Positions 34,692 through 43,275 of a stretch of 64,000 bases of DNA are shown in pieces; the first letter of the stretch is position 1; each line of letters opens with the position of its first letter. The notes below the pieces were generated by a model that was not told the DNA's origin, ran no database searches, and saw only the letters and a list, made by a program, of their open reading frames with translations. Position numbers and translations under genes: made by a program. The DNA comes from an uncultured Desulfuromonadales bacterium (GTDB taxonomy: Bacteria > Desulfobacterota > Desulfuromonadia > Desulfuromonadales > Geopsychrobacteraceae), in contig CALZHQ010000010.1 of NCBI GenBank assembly GCA_945787295.1, positions 1-64,000 of the forward strand, given 5' to 3'.

Positions 34692-35159
34692 ATGCGCTTA
34701 TCCACCCTGACCCTTATTGTCCTGCTGCTTGGGCTTTCCAGCCCAGGCATTGCAGCGAAGCCGGAAATGCCGGACAAGCGGGACCGCTGCCCGGTCTGTG
34801 GGATGTTTGTCTACCCCTACCGGGACTGGTTGGCAACGCTGATCTTCCAGGATGGTTCACAACTGCATTTCGATGGGGCCAAGGACCTGTTCCGCTATTA
34901 CTATTCCTTGCCGAACAAGAATGACTCGCGCACCCGCGATGCGATCGATGCGATCTACGTCACCGACTATTACAGTACCCGGCAACTGCCCGTTGAGCAG
35001 GTTTATCTCGTGCTTGGCAGCGACGTCTATGGACCGATGGGCAAAGAGATGATCCCGGTTGCCGGAGAGGATGCAGCCAAAACCTTTGCCCGTGACCACA
35101 AAGGCGAAACAATTATCACCTTTGAGCAACTGACCCCGCAACACCTGCAGACGGATTAA
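34692..35159 (+). CDS. NosL-like protein 2
   Basis: This 155-residue protein has a signal peptide (1 to about 22) and the NosL motif CPVCGMFVYPYRDW (C33, C36, M38). The remaining sequence (FDGAKDLFRYYY, VYLVLGSDVYGPMGKEMIP) follows the NosL fold. Two different NosL paralogues in a row suggest a relay of metal between periplasmic partners. It shares its last base with the start of the next gene. Confidence 0.83.
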   Translation: MRLSTLTLIVLLLGLSSPGIAAKPEMPDKRDRCPVCGMFVYPYRDWLATLIFQDGSQLHFDGAKDLFRYYYSLPNKNDSRTRDAIDAIYVTDYYSTRQLPVEQVYLVLGSDVYGPMGKEMIPVAGEDAAKTFARDHKGETIITFEQLTPQHLQTD

Positions 35160-35476
35160 TGCGGCGCTCTATCTTTTTCATCTGTTTTCAACTTGGTTCA
35201 GCACTGATCCTGTTTTTTTTGCTGCAACAAGGACCCGCGGCTTGGCAAACTTCGCAGCTTGAAGGCGAGCGGCAACTGGTGCTACGGCTGGGCTTGACGG
35301 ACCTGTCGATCTGGAGTGAAGCTCGCTACACCCGGCATCCCTCCCAGGCTGACTCCTTTACCGCTTTTCAGGATTATCCGGGTGCCTTTGATCACTTTCC
35401 TGCCGGTTCGATTGTCCCACCGGGTCGAACATTTCAGAGCACCAGTCTCCGCGTGCAAAAAAAGGGGCCGCTCTGA
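35159..35476 (+). CDS. Small membrane-anchored protein of the NosL operon
   Basis: This 105-residue protein has one N-terminal helix (about 4-24) and a periplasmic remainder containing SEARYTRHPSQADSFTAFQD. I do not recognise a family. It is tightly coupled by 1-base overlaps on both sides, so it is translated with the NosL and permease genes and probably works with them at the membrane. Confidence 0.65.
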   Translation: MRRSIFFICFQLGSALILFFLLQQGPAAWQTSQLEGERQLVLRLGLTDLSIWSEARYTRHPSQADSFTAFQDYPGAFDHFPAGSIVPPGRTFQSTSLRVQKKGPL

Positions 35477-36633
35477 TGGCGCGAAAACTGAAAATTCTAG
35501 AGCACGCGCTCTCGTCACTGCTCCGGCGCAAGCAGAAGAATTTTGCTATCTTAGCGGTTTATACCTTGACCGTGGCCACCCTGGCCTCGATTCTCTTTCT
35601 GACTCAATCGTTGCGCAACGAAGCAGCCAAAGTCCTGACCAGTGCGCCCGATCTGGTGGTGCAACGTCTGGCGGGCGGACGCCATGATCTGATCCCCATC
35701 CAGTATGCGGAGATAATCAGCGAGCTTCCAGGTGTTGGCAAGGTCACACCGCGAATCTGGGGTTACTACTACGACAGCCTTAAAAAGGTCAACTTCACCC
35801 TGCTCGGCGTTAACGATAAAGCAACCGATCTACAGCTCCTCGATGGCACATTTCCAACCGACGCCAAACAGTGCGCCATCGGCAATGGCATTGCCCAGGC
35901 CTATGGAGTGACTCTCGGTGACAGCCTGGTGTTGATCGACTCCGAAAACCAGACCCTGCTCTACGAAATCAGCGGCCTGTTTAAAGCTGAATCGAACCTG
36001 CTGACCAACGACCTGATCCTGCTGCGCGAAGCCGAACTCCGTCGCTTCTTCAACTTTCCCGCTGACCGAGCCACCGACCTGACCATTCAAGTTCACAATC
36101 AACGAGAGATCGCCACTTTGGCGAAAAAGATCAAGTTCGAGCTGCCTGACACCCGCCCGATCGGTAAAAGCGAAATCCTGCATACCTACGATACGGTCTT
36201 CAACTGGCGCAGCGGGATCATGCTGACGCTGTTCGTCTCCGCCCTGATCGCTTTCTGCATCCTCGCCTGGGACAAGGCAACCGGCATCAGTGCCGAAGAA
36301 AAGCGGGAGATCGGGATCCTCAAGGCGATCGGTTGGGATACCAGCGATGTGCTGATGTTGAAATTCTGGGAAGGCTTGGCCATTTCTCTGAGCTCTTTTC
36401 TGCTCGGCAGCATCATTGCCTACCTGCATATCTACTTTTACGGTGCCAGCGCCTTGACCCCGGTCATTCAGGGCTGGTCGGTGTTGTTTCCGGAATTCCA
36501 GTTGACTCCGTCAATCGATCTCTACCAGCTGTTTGTTCTGGCAATTTTGACCATCGTTCCCTACATCGCCTGCACGGTCATCCCCTCCTGGACATCGGCG
36601 GTCACCGATCCGGACAGTGTGATGAGGAGCTAA
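35476..36633 (+). CDS. ABC transporter permease of the FtsX/MacB/LolC type
   Basis: This 385-residue inner-membrane protein has one N-terminal helix, a large periplasmic domain (about 45-240) and three C-terminal helices (FtsX domain), including the signature EEKREIGILKAIGWDTSDV. Transporters of this type use ATP on the cytoplasmic side to do mechanical work in the periplasm, such as lipoprotein release, instead of moving solutes across the membrane. Its ATPase is the next gene. Here it may extract or load the NosL proteins. Confidence 0.85.
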   Translation: MARKLKILEHALSSLLRRKQKNFAILAVYTLTVATLASILFLTQSLRNEAAKVLTSAPDLVVQRLAGGRHDLIPIQYAEIISELPGVGKVTPRIWGYYYDSLKKVNFTLLGVNDKATDLQLLDGTFPTDAKQCAIGNGIAQAYGVTLGDSLVLIDSENQTLLYEISGLFKAESNLLTNDLILLREAELRRFFNFPADRATDLTIQVHNQREIATLAKKIKFELPDTRPIGKSEILHTYDTVFNWRSGIMLTLFVSALIAFCILAWDKATGISAEEKREIGILKAIGWDTSDVLMLKFWEGLAISLSSFLLGSIIAYLHIYFYGASALTPVIQGWSVLFPEFQLTPSIDLYQLFVLAILTIVPYIACTVIPSWTSAVTDPDSVMRS

Positions 36634-36637
36634 GCCG

Positions 36638-37330
36638 ATGGTACCGCTGATTGAAGCCAGAAACCTCTGCAAAATCTATAATCGTCAGCGTCCCGATGAA
36701 GTGCAGGCGTTAACCGACATCTCTTTCTCGCTGGCGCAAGGCGAGGTTGCGGTCCTGAAGGGGCCGAGCGGCTCCGGGAAAACATCGCTGCTCAGTTTGA
36801 TCGGCTGCATGGCCAGACCGACCTCGGGCAGCATTCAACTGGCCGGCAGGGATGTGGCCAAGCTTCCGGAACGCTTTCTGGCTGGCATCAGGCGGCAGTC
36901 GTTCGGCTTTGTTTTTCAACAATTCAATTTGTTGCGCGATCTGAATGTCTTCGACAATATTCTGCTGCCGCTCTATCCAACCGATATGAACAGTGACCAG
37001 ATGCAGGTCCTGGCAGACGAAGTCCTGGAAAAGCTTGCTCTGAGCAGCAAACGGCACATGAAGATCCGTCAGCTCTCGGGTGGCGAACAGCAGCGGGTCG
37101 CTATTGCCCGAGCACTGATCAATCAACCGGAGATCATCATTGCCGACGAGCCGACCGCCCATCTCGACAGCAAGTTGGCGGAAGAACTGTTGGTGATCCT
37201 CGGGCTGTTGAAACGGGAAGGCAAAACCATCATTATCGCCACCCACGATCCCGAGGTTTATCAACATGCCCTGGTCGATCGCTGTTTTGCCATGCATGAT
37301 GGATCCTTGCATGAGGTGGACACGCTGTGA
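36638..37330 (+). CDS. ABC transporter ATP-binding protein of the LolD/MacB type
   Basis: This 230-residue ATPase has Walker A GPSGSGKT (42-49), signature LSGGEQQRVAIARAL (146 onward) and Walker B IIIADEPTAHLD. Its partner is the FtsX-type permease encoded immediately upstream. AGGAG precedes the ATG, and the stop overlaps the GTG start of the next gene. It is closer to LolD/MacB than to the NosF ATPase usually seen with NosL. Confidence 0.92.
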   Translation: MVPLIEARNLCKIYNRQRPDEVQALTDISFSLAQGEVAVLKGPSGSGKTSLLSLIGCMARPTSGSIQLAGRDVAKLPERFLAGIRRQSFGFVFQQFNLLRDLNVFDNILLPLYPTDMNSDQMQVLADEVLEKLALSSKRHMKIRQLSGGEQQRVAIARALINQPEIIIADEPTAHLDSKLAEELLVILGLLKREGKTIIIATHDPEVYQHALVDRCFAMHDGSLHEVDTL

Positions 37331-38241
37331 TTCTTAATCCCGGCATCATTGCGCTGCTGTTCGGCACCTCGATTGCCTTTGTTATGCTGCTCTATGCAGC
37401 CGGGCTGGGGTTGAAAATACTCACCCGCTGGAACCCGCAAAGCAGCTCGGAACAACAGCTGCTGCTGGAGCGAAAAACCTACCTGGTCTCAACGCTTGTT
37501 ACCTATGCCTTCGGCTTTGAAATTATCTCCGGCTTGCTGTTCCTTTACACGCTTGAGGATATCCACCGGCTGTTTATCGGTGCCATGTGCGCCACCGGGG
37601 CTCTCAATGCCAACCAGATCGGCTGGCTGGCGCTGTTGGTCAAGATCATCCTGTTTTTTGCTGCCGGCCTTTGGGTCCACTTTAACCGGCTCGACCAGCG
37701 GACCGAGGATACACCGCTGGTGCGGGCAAAATATCTGGCCCTGCTGCTTTTGACGCCGCTGGTCGGCCTCGATCTTTATCTGCTCTACAGCTACTTTAGC
37801 GGCCTGCAGCCGGAGATTATCACCTCCTGCTGCGGCTCACTGTTCAGCCTCGGCAACGATTCTGTCGCCAGCGAACTGGCCGGTCTGCCGGTGGCACCAA
37901 CGATGTTGACCTTCTTTCTCACCGCGGGTGGCTATCTGATCTCACTGATCCTCTGCCTGGGCTCGCCGGCCGCGCTCTTCCGCCACCTGCTGTTTGTTGC
38001 CACCCTGGGACTGTTTTTCGTTGCTCTGACGTCGATCGTTTCCTTTATCTCCCTCTATATTTACCAGCTGCCGACTCACCACTGCCCCTTCGACATGCTG
38101 CAAAAGAATTACGCTTTTATCGGCTACCCTTTATACTGTTGCCTGTTTCTCGGCACCCTGTTCGGCTTGCTGCCCGGGCTGAGTCAACCGTTGACAAAAT
38201 ATAGCTCTTTGCACCAGGAGATTGCCGCAAACGAGCGCTAA
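37327..38241 (+). CDS. Polytopic membrane protein of the NosL operon
   Basis: This 304-residue protein has about eight membrane helices and a GTG start overlapping the previous stop. Noticeable residues are a Cys pair in EIITSCCGSLF facing the periplasm, His-His-Cys in LPTHHCPFDMLQ, and another Cys pair near the last helices (YPLYCCLFL). These could bind metal or heme. I cannot name a family. The context of NosL, ABC and SCO genes suggests a role in metal transfer across or at the inner membrane. Confidence 0.65.
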   Translation: MILNPGIIALLFGTSIAFVMLLYAAGLGLKILTRWNPQSSSEQQLLLERKTYLVSTLVTYAFGFEIISGLLFLYTLEDIHRLFIGAMCATGALNANQIGWLALLVKIILFFAAGLWVHFNRLDQRTEDTPLVRAKYLALLLLTPLVGLDLYLLYSYFSGLQPEIITSCCGSLFSLGNDSVASELAGLPVAPTMLTFFLTAGGYLISLILCLGSPAALFRHLLFVATLGLFFVALTSIVSFISLYIYQLPTHHCPFDMLQKNYAFIGYPLYCCLFLGTLFGLLPGLSQPLTKYSSLHQEIAANER

Positions 38242-38245
38242 AGTA

Positions 38246-38815
38246 ATGAAGAAAAAGACCATCCTGCCGCTGATCAGCTTTGTCGCCCTGGCCGTCCTGA
38301 TCTATTTTTTGACCCTGGAAAAAGAACGCTATCGGCGGATCGTCGTCGACTACCAGGTTCCGGAGGTCACCCTGCTCAACCAGCAGGCCGAACCTGTGCC
38401 GCTCCGTGAGTACCTCAGCGCGAGTAAACCGATCATGCTGGAATTTATTTTCACCTCCTGCACCACCCTCTGTCCGAACCAGTCGGTGAAATTTTCCAAC
38501 CTGCAAAAGCGGCTGGCACCAAACCCGAAACAGGTTCGTTTGGTGTCGATTTCGGTCGACCCGGAAACCGACACCCCTGAGGTGATCCGCGAATATCTAC
38601 AACGCTACCAGGCCCAGCCGGGCTGGGATTTCCTCACCGGCGACAAAACCGCTATCAACCAGGTGATGACCGCTTTCGATATCAAGCCATCCGACATGAT
38701 CACGCTCGACTCTTCCCTGCTGCTGCGCTCGCCAAAGACTGGCCAATGGCTCCGGATTGACGGTCAGCTGGATGGTCAGGATTTTCTGGCCGAATATCAA
38801 CAGCTCGAAAAATAA
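38246..38815 (+). CDS. SCO1/SenC-like thioredoxin-fold protein lacking the copper His
   Basis: This 189-residue protein is anchored by an N-terminal helix (about 5-22) with a SCO-type thioredoxin fold: FTSCTTLCPNQ holds the CxxxCP motif (C72, C76). SCO proteins load the CuA site of oxidases or N2O reductase using these two cysteines and a distant His. At the place where SCO proteins normally read D-H-S/T before a hydrophobic strand, this one reads LDSSLLLRSP (D155, S156), so the His ligand seems to be missing. It may act as a thiol reductase instead. It ends the operon. Confidence 0.78.
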   Translation: MKKKTILPLISFVALAVLIYFLTLEKERYRRIVVDYQVPEVTLLNQQAEPVPLREYLSASKPIMLEFIFTSCTTLCPNQSVKFSNLQKRLAPNPKQVRLVSISVDPETDTPEVIREYLQRYQAQPGWDFLTGDKTAINQVMTAFDIKPSDMITLDSSLLLRSPKTGQWLRIDGQLDGQDFLAEYQQLEK

Positions 38816-38939
38816 CCCCAGCCAACCCATCCCTCCAGCAGCAAAAAAACCTTTATTCTGCGACTAAAGATTGACAGTTCCCGCTCTGTGCGTAAAATTT
38901 TTCTAAGACTTTTGCTGCACCACTGGGAGTTTCAAAATT

Positions 38940-40385
38940 ATGCCAGAAGAAAATACCTTCTTCCTGCCGGTTAAAGACTACTGTCTTCGCAACCTGATTA
39001 CCTGCCACATCGAAGACACCATTCTCGCTGCCGCTGTTGTCATGCACGAAAAGAGTATCTCCAGCATCATCGCCTGTGATGATAAGGGGGAACCGGTCGG
39101 TATCATGACCGACCGCGACCTGCGCAGCAAGGTGGTCGCCGCCCAGGTCGATCCGAGCAAATCGGTGGTCCGGGAAGTGATGACCGCACCAGTGATCTCA
39201 GTCCATGAAGAGGACACTCTCTTTGAGGTCCTTTATCAGATGTCACGCCACCGGATTCACCGGGTCGGCGTGGTTGACAAGCAGAACCGCCTGGTCGGCA
39301 TCATCAACGAATCGGACATCATCCGCCTGCAGAACCGCTCACCGCAGAAACTGCTGCGCTCCATCGACGAAGCGAAAAACATCCACGATCTGAAAACAAT
39401 TCACGATCACATGGAAGAGCTGATCGTTTTCCTGCGCGGTAACGGAGTTCGCACCCAGGACCTGGTCAAGCTCATATCGCTGCTCAACGACCAGATCACC
39501 CTGCGGCTGATAGAAAACCTCCAGCGCGACAGCTTCCCGGACCTGCCAAAAGGCTGCTCCTATCTGGTTCTCGGCAGTGAAGGGCGCCGCGAGCAAACCT
39601 TAAAGACCGACCAGGATAACGCTATTATTTTTGCTGACACGCTCACGGAAGAGGAAATTTCCAGGCTGGCCGATTTTTCGCAGGCGTTAATCGATGCCCT
39701 GATCGAAATCGGCGTCCCCGAATGCCCGGGCGGCATCATGGCCAAGAATGAATTCTGGCGCCGTAACATCAGCGACTGGAAGGATGCCATCGACAGCTGG
39801 ATCGCGGCGCCGAGTGGCGAGAACATTCTCAACTTCAGCATGTTCTCCGATATGCGGACCCTCTGGGGTGATCCGGCGCTGGAGCTGGAGCTGCGTGCTC
39901 ACGTGGTCCAGCGGGCCCGGGAAAACGGGATTTTCCTCGCCCACATGGCGGCCAACGTCTGCCGTTTTCCACCACCACTCGGTTTTTTCGGGCGCATCAA
40001 GACCATCAAGCAGGGGGAACATGTCGGCCAGCTGGATCTGAAAAAAGGCGGGATTTTTGCCATCACCGAAGGGGTCAAGACGCTGGCGCTGGAGATCGGG
40101 ATTCTTGAAGGCAGCACCCATGACAAACTTCAGATTCTGCAGCAGCGGGACGTTCTTGACAAAAAACAGGTCAGTGACCTGGAGGCGGCTTTCAATCTGC
40201 TGACCTTTTTCCGCTTGCGTGGCCAGATCGCCTCATCGGTTGCCGGTCACGATCCGGATAATTATATTGCCCCATCTTCCCTCGACCGGGTTGAAAGGGG
40301 ACGACTGAAAATCTCGCTGGAGGTGGTCGGTTCATTCCAGGACACCTTGACCTCACATTTCCAATTAAATATGTTGCGGCGATGA
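38940..40385 (+). CDS. CBS-domain protein with DUF294 nucleotidyltransferase domain
   Basis: This 481-residue cytoplasmic protein has two CBS domains (about 9-130) that would bind an adenosine-type ligand, a helical linker, then a GlnD-like nucleotidyltransferase domain with GSEGRREQ (212-219) and metal-binding acids D224 and D226 in KTDQDNAI, and the DUF294 C-terminal domain (about 330-470). Such proteins are thought to be regulatory nucleotidyltransferases, but the target is not known. It is transcribed alone between the SCO gene and the convergent MerR fusion gene. Confidence 0.85.
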   Translation: MPEENTFFLPVKDYCLRNLITCHIEDTILAAAVVMHEKSISSIIACDDKGEPVGIMTDRDLRSKVVAAQVDPSKSVVREVMTAPVISVHEEDTLFEVLYQMSRHRIHRVGVVDKQNRLVGIINESDIIRLQNRSPQKLLRSIDEAKNIHDLKTIHDHMEELIVFLRGNGVRTQDLVKLISLLNDQITLRLIENLQRDSFPDLPKGCSYLVLGSEGRREQTLKTDQDNAIIFADTLTEEEISRLADFSQALIDALIEIGVPECPGGIMAKNEFWRRNISDWKDAIDSWIAAPSGENILNFSMFSDMRTLWGDPALELELRAHVVQRARENGIFLAHMAANVCRFPPPLGFFGRIKTIKQGEHVGQLDLKKGGIFAITEGVKTLALEIGILEGSTHDKLQILQQRDVLDKKQVSDLEAAFNLLTFFRLRGQIASSVAGHDPDNYIAPSSLDRVERGRLKISLEVVGSFQDTLTSHFQLNMLRR

Positions 40386-40404
40386 TGAGCACATTTCTCC
40401 TGTT

Positions 40405-41682
40405 TCAGGGCTTCTTCAGCAGAATAAATTCATAGCCATAGTATTCTCCGAAACGCTCATACATATCGGCTTCTTCCTCGGTCATGGCAAAAACCTTCTC
40501 TGCCGTTTCGTTCCAGGCCAGCTCTTCACGCATCCGGGCGATCTGCTCGCGCAGCGGGCGGTAGTATTCTTCGCTCCAGGCCGCGGCCGAAATTGTAAAA
40601 TGATCGATCAGCTGATAACCGGCCCGATCAGCCTCTGCCAGTCGCTCTGCCAGCTGCGGCATATTTGGGTTGTTGACCTGCCAGTAATCAGCTATCTCCT
40701 CTGGGGGGTTTTTCTGCAGCCAGATCATATCGGTCAGAGCGACGAAACCGCCCGGTTTGAGCAAAGGCTTCCAGCGCTTCAGTCCTTCGGCAAAGCCGAC
40801 GATATAGATCGCCCCTTCCGACCAGAGCAGGTCGAAGCTCTGGGTGGCAAAGGGTAAATCGAACATGGAGGCCTGTTGCGGCAGAATTTTGTCGGTCAGT
40901 TCACGCTTTTCCGCTTCGCTTCTCAAACGATCGAGGAACGGTTGATGGTTGTCGACGGCGATGATCTGCCCGTCCAGCTGTTCGGCCAGCACCAGCGCCT
41001 GGGCACCGCAGCCGCAACCGATATCGAGAACCCTCGGTTGGGCGGGAACGGCCGGCAACAGCTGCAGTGCTCGGCAGGTATCCGCTCTGGACCCTGGCCC
41101 CTGGCGATCAACCGCTTCGTAGAGTTGATAAAAGAAATCCATCTCCATTGAATTCGTTTCCATGTTGGCAGAAAGCTTACGGATCTGTATCGCTTCCTTT
41201 TCATTGATATCGAGAGCGCGCAAGAAAGCATGATGATCCTCCGGCGCCCGCTGTTCGAACTCGCGGTGCCAACAGCGCATCGCCGCCTCGTCCATCCCGG
41301 CGGCGCGGAACATCTCCACCCACAACTGCTTGCCGGTCACGGCGAACGGGCCGCTGCTCGCCTTGATCTTCAGCATCCTGGCCAGCATTTGCTGCTGTTG
41401 CTGTAACACCTTGATGTTCTGACCGATCTCCCGCATCCGCCGCTCCAGGACCTCCCGTTGCGGCACCTCGAGGGTGTCGAGAATACTGGCGATCTCCTCA
41501 AGGCTAAGGCCGGCCTCGCGATAAGCACAGATCGACTGCAGCCGTTCGGCATCGACCTGAGAATAGAGGCGGTAGCCCGCTTCACTACGTTCGGAAGGGC
41601 TCAGCAAACCGATCCGGTCGTAGTAGAGCAGGCTACTGCGCGAAAGAGAGAATTTTTCTGCCAACTGGCCAATTCGATACAT
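40405..41682 (-). CDS. MerR-type regulator fused to a SAM-dependent methyltransferase
   Basis: This 425-residue protein has three parts. Residues 1-70 are a MerR winged helix (MYRIGQLAEKFSLSRSSLLY, then YDRIGLLSPS), and about 72-105 is the dimerisation coil with a Gln run. Residues about 118-172 are a helical domain (LWVEMFRAAGMDEAAMRCWH). Residues about 180-425 are a class I methyltransferase with motif I VLDIGCGCGAQAL. The methyltransferase replaces the ligand-sensing part of ordinary MerR proteins. The small gene immediately upstream encodes a stand-alone copy of the middle domain. The substrate and target promoters are unknown. Confidence 0.85.
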   Translation of the reverse strand: MYRIGQLAEKFSLSRSSLLYYDRIGLLSPSERSEAGYRLYSQVDAERLQSICAYREAGLSLEEIASILDTLEVPQREVLERRMREIGQNIKVLQQQQQMLARMLKIKASSGPFAVTGKQLWVEMFRAAGMDEAAMRCWHREFEQRAPEDHHAFLRALDINEKEAIQIRKLSANMETNSMEMDFFYQLYEAVDRQGPGSRADTCRALQLLPAVPAQPRVLDIGCGCGAQALVLAEQLDGQIIAVDNHQPFLDRLRSEAEKRELTDKILPQQASMFDLPFATQSFDLLWSEGAIYIVGFAEGLKRWKPLLKPGGFVALTDMIWLQKNPPEEIADYWQVNNPNMPQLAERLAEADRAGYQLIDHFTISAAAWSEEYYRPLREQIARMREELAWNETAEKVFAMTEEEADMYERFGEYYGYEFILLKKP

Positions 41683-41698
41683 GTTGCGTCCTGTAATG

Positions 41699-41884
41699 TT
41701 AGCTGAAGCGTTGCCGAATCGCCGCGATCTCTGAGGCAGTTAACTGCAGCCACTCGAGAAACCCCTGATGACCGTCAGGGTAATTCGCCTCAAACAGCCG
41801 ATGCCAGGCTTCCATCATTTCTTCCACCAAGCCGGTCTCCCGAAACAGTTCAACCCACTGCTGTTTATTGATGTTCATGCTCAT
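41699..41884 (-). CDS. Stand-alone copy of the MerR-fusion middle domain
   Basis: This 61-residue protein starts at ATG 41884 (GGAG 8 bases upstream). Its pattern Q-x-W-V-E-x-F-R-x2-G-x2-E-x2-M-x2-W-H-R-x-F-E-x3-P-x2-H-x2-F-L matches residues 119-154 of the downstream MerR-methyltransferase (VELFRETGLVEEMMEAWHR here against VEMFRAAGMDEAAMRCWHR there). The gap to the next gene is 16 bases, so they form an operon. A competitor, co-factor or dimer partner of the larger protein is a reasonable inference. Confidence 0.7.
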   Translation of the reverse strand: MSMNINKQQWVELFRETGLVEEMMEAWHRLFEANYPDGHQGFLEWLQLTASEIAAIRQRFS

Positions 41885-42032
41885 TGTCACACTCCTTTCA
41901 CTTTATCCGTTAAAGTTGTTCGCAGCCTAAAGTGTGAAGTTGTGATCAGGTCACGCGAAAAACGACCGCGTTTGGTTATAATACACCTATATCTTATCCA
42001 CCCTTCGCTACATAGCAGCCTAAAGGTTATTT

Positions 42033-43208
42033 ATGGAACAGTCCGACAGCTGGTTTCACAGTTTTCTCAAGCAGGACGCCGCCGGCGGCATTCTGCTGAT
42101 GATCTCTGCTCTGTGCGCCATTATTCTGGCCAATTCGCCGATTGCCGGTCTCTCCAAACTGCTGATCAACACCCCGGTGGCGGTTCAGATCGGGGCGCTG
42201 GAAATTGCCAAGCCGCTGCTGCTGTGGATCAACGACGGCCTGATGGCGATCTTCTTTCTGCTGGTCGGGCTGGAGCTGAAGCGGGAGATGCTCGAAGGGG
42301 AACTTGCGCAACTGAGCAACATTATCCTGCCCGGCCTCGGGGCGATCGGCGGGATGCTGGTGCCGGCTCTTTTTTACCTGGTATTCAATTATGCTGACCC
42401 AGCTGCAGCTCAGGGTTGGGCGATCCCGGCGGCGACCGACATTGCCTTCGCCCTGGGAGTGCTCTCGCTGCTCGGTTCACGGGTGCCGACCAGCCTGAAA
42501 ATCTTTCTCACCTCGCTGGCGATCTTTGACGACATCGGCGCGATCCTGATCATCGCCCTGTTCTATACCGCCAATATTTCGGCCAGCGCTATAAGCGTCG
42601 CCGCGATTTGCCTGCTGGCTCTTCTGGTCACCAACCGGCTTGGCGTTCAGCGGCGGGCGCCCTATTTTATCTTCGGCCTGTTCATGTGGGTGGCCCTGCT
42701 CAAATCGGGTGTTCACGCCACTCTGGCCGGGGTGCTGCTGGCGCTGTTCATCCCGATCAAGCCGAATGAGACCGGCACCTCACTGTTACACGAGCTGGAG
42801 CACGAGCTGCACGGTCTGGTCGCCTTTATCATTCTGCCGCTGTTCGCCTTTGCCAACTCCGGTATCGACCTGTCCGGAATCGGGCTCGACGACCTGTTGC
42901 ACACGATTCCGGTCGGTATCGCCTGCGGCCTGTTTGTCGGCAAACAGATCGGCATTTTCGGCTTCTGCTGGCTGGGGATCAAAATGAATATGACCCGTTT
43001 GCCATCCGGCATGAGCTGGGGCACGCTGTACGGCACCGGGATTCTCTGCGGCATCGGTTTCACCATGAGCCTGTTCATCGGCTCCCTCGCCTTTGAAGAA
43101 ACCGGCGCCAACCTGCTGTTCGATGAACGGCTGGGGATCATCATCGGTTCGCTGCTTTCCGGTATCGTCGGCTACCTGTTTTTGCGCCGCACCCTGCCGG
43201 AAAAATGA
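42033..43208 (+). CDS. nhaA: Na+/H+ antiporter NhaA
   Basis: This 391-residue inner-membrane antiporter exports sodium in exchange for protons. The paired aspartates of the ion site are present in LAIFDDIGAILIIALF, with GWAIPAATDIAFALG and the NhaA end LFIGSLAFE. About 11-12 helices are predicted. AAAGG precedes the ATG. The gene stands alone, divergent from the MerR-fusion operon across a gap of 148 bases. Confidence 0.95.
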   Translation: MEQSDSWFHSFLKQDAAGGILLMISALCAIILANSPIAGLSKLLINTPVAVQIGALEIAKPLLLWINDGLMAIFFLLVGLELKREMLEGELAQLSNIILPGLGAIGGMLVPALFYLVFNYADPAAAQGWAIPAATDIAFALGVLSLLGSRVPTSLKIFLTSLAIFDDIGAILIIALFYTANISASAISVAAICLLALLVTNRLGVQRRAPYFIFGLFMWVALLKSGVHATLAGVLLALFIPIKPNETGTSLLHELEHELHGLVAFIILPLFAFANSGIDLSGIGLDDLLHTIPVGIACGLFVGKQIGIFGFCWLGIKMNMTRLPSGMSWGTLYGTGILCGIGFTMSLFIGSLAFEETGANLLFDERLGIIIGSLLSGIVGYLFLRRTLPEK

Positions 43209-43275
43209 TTTGCCGGATAGAATCGAAACACTACAGAAACAAGCAGAGCCACTCCCTTTGACGACCGGATAACCG

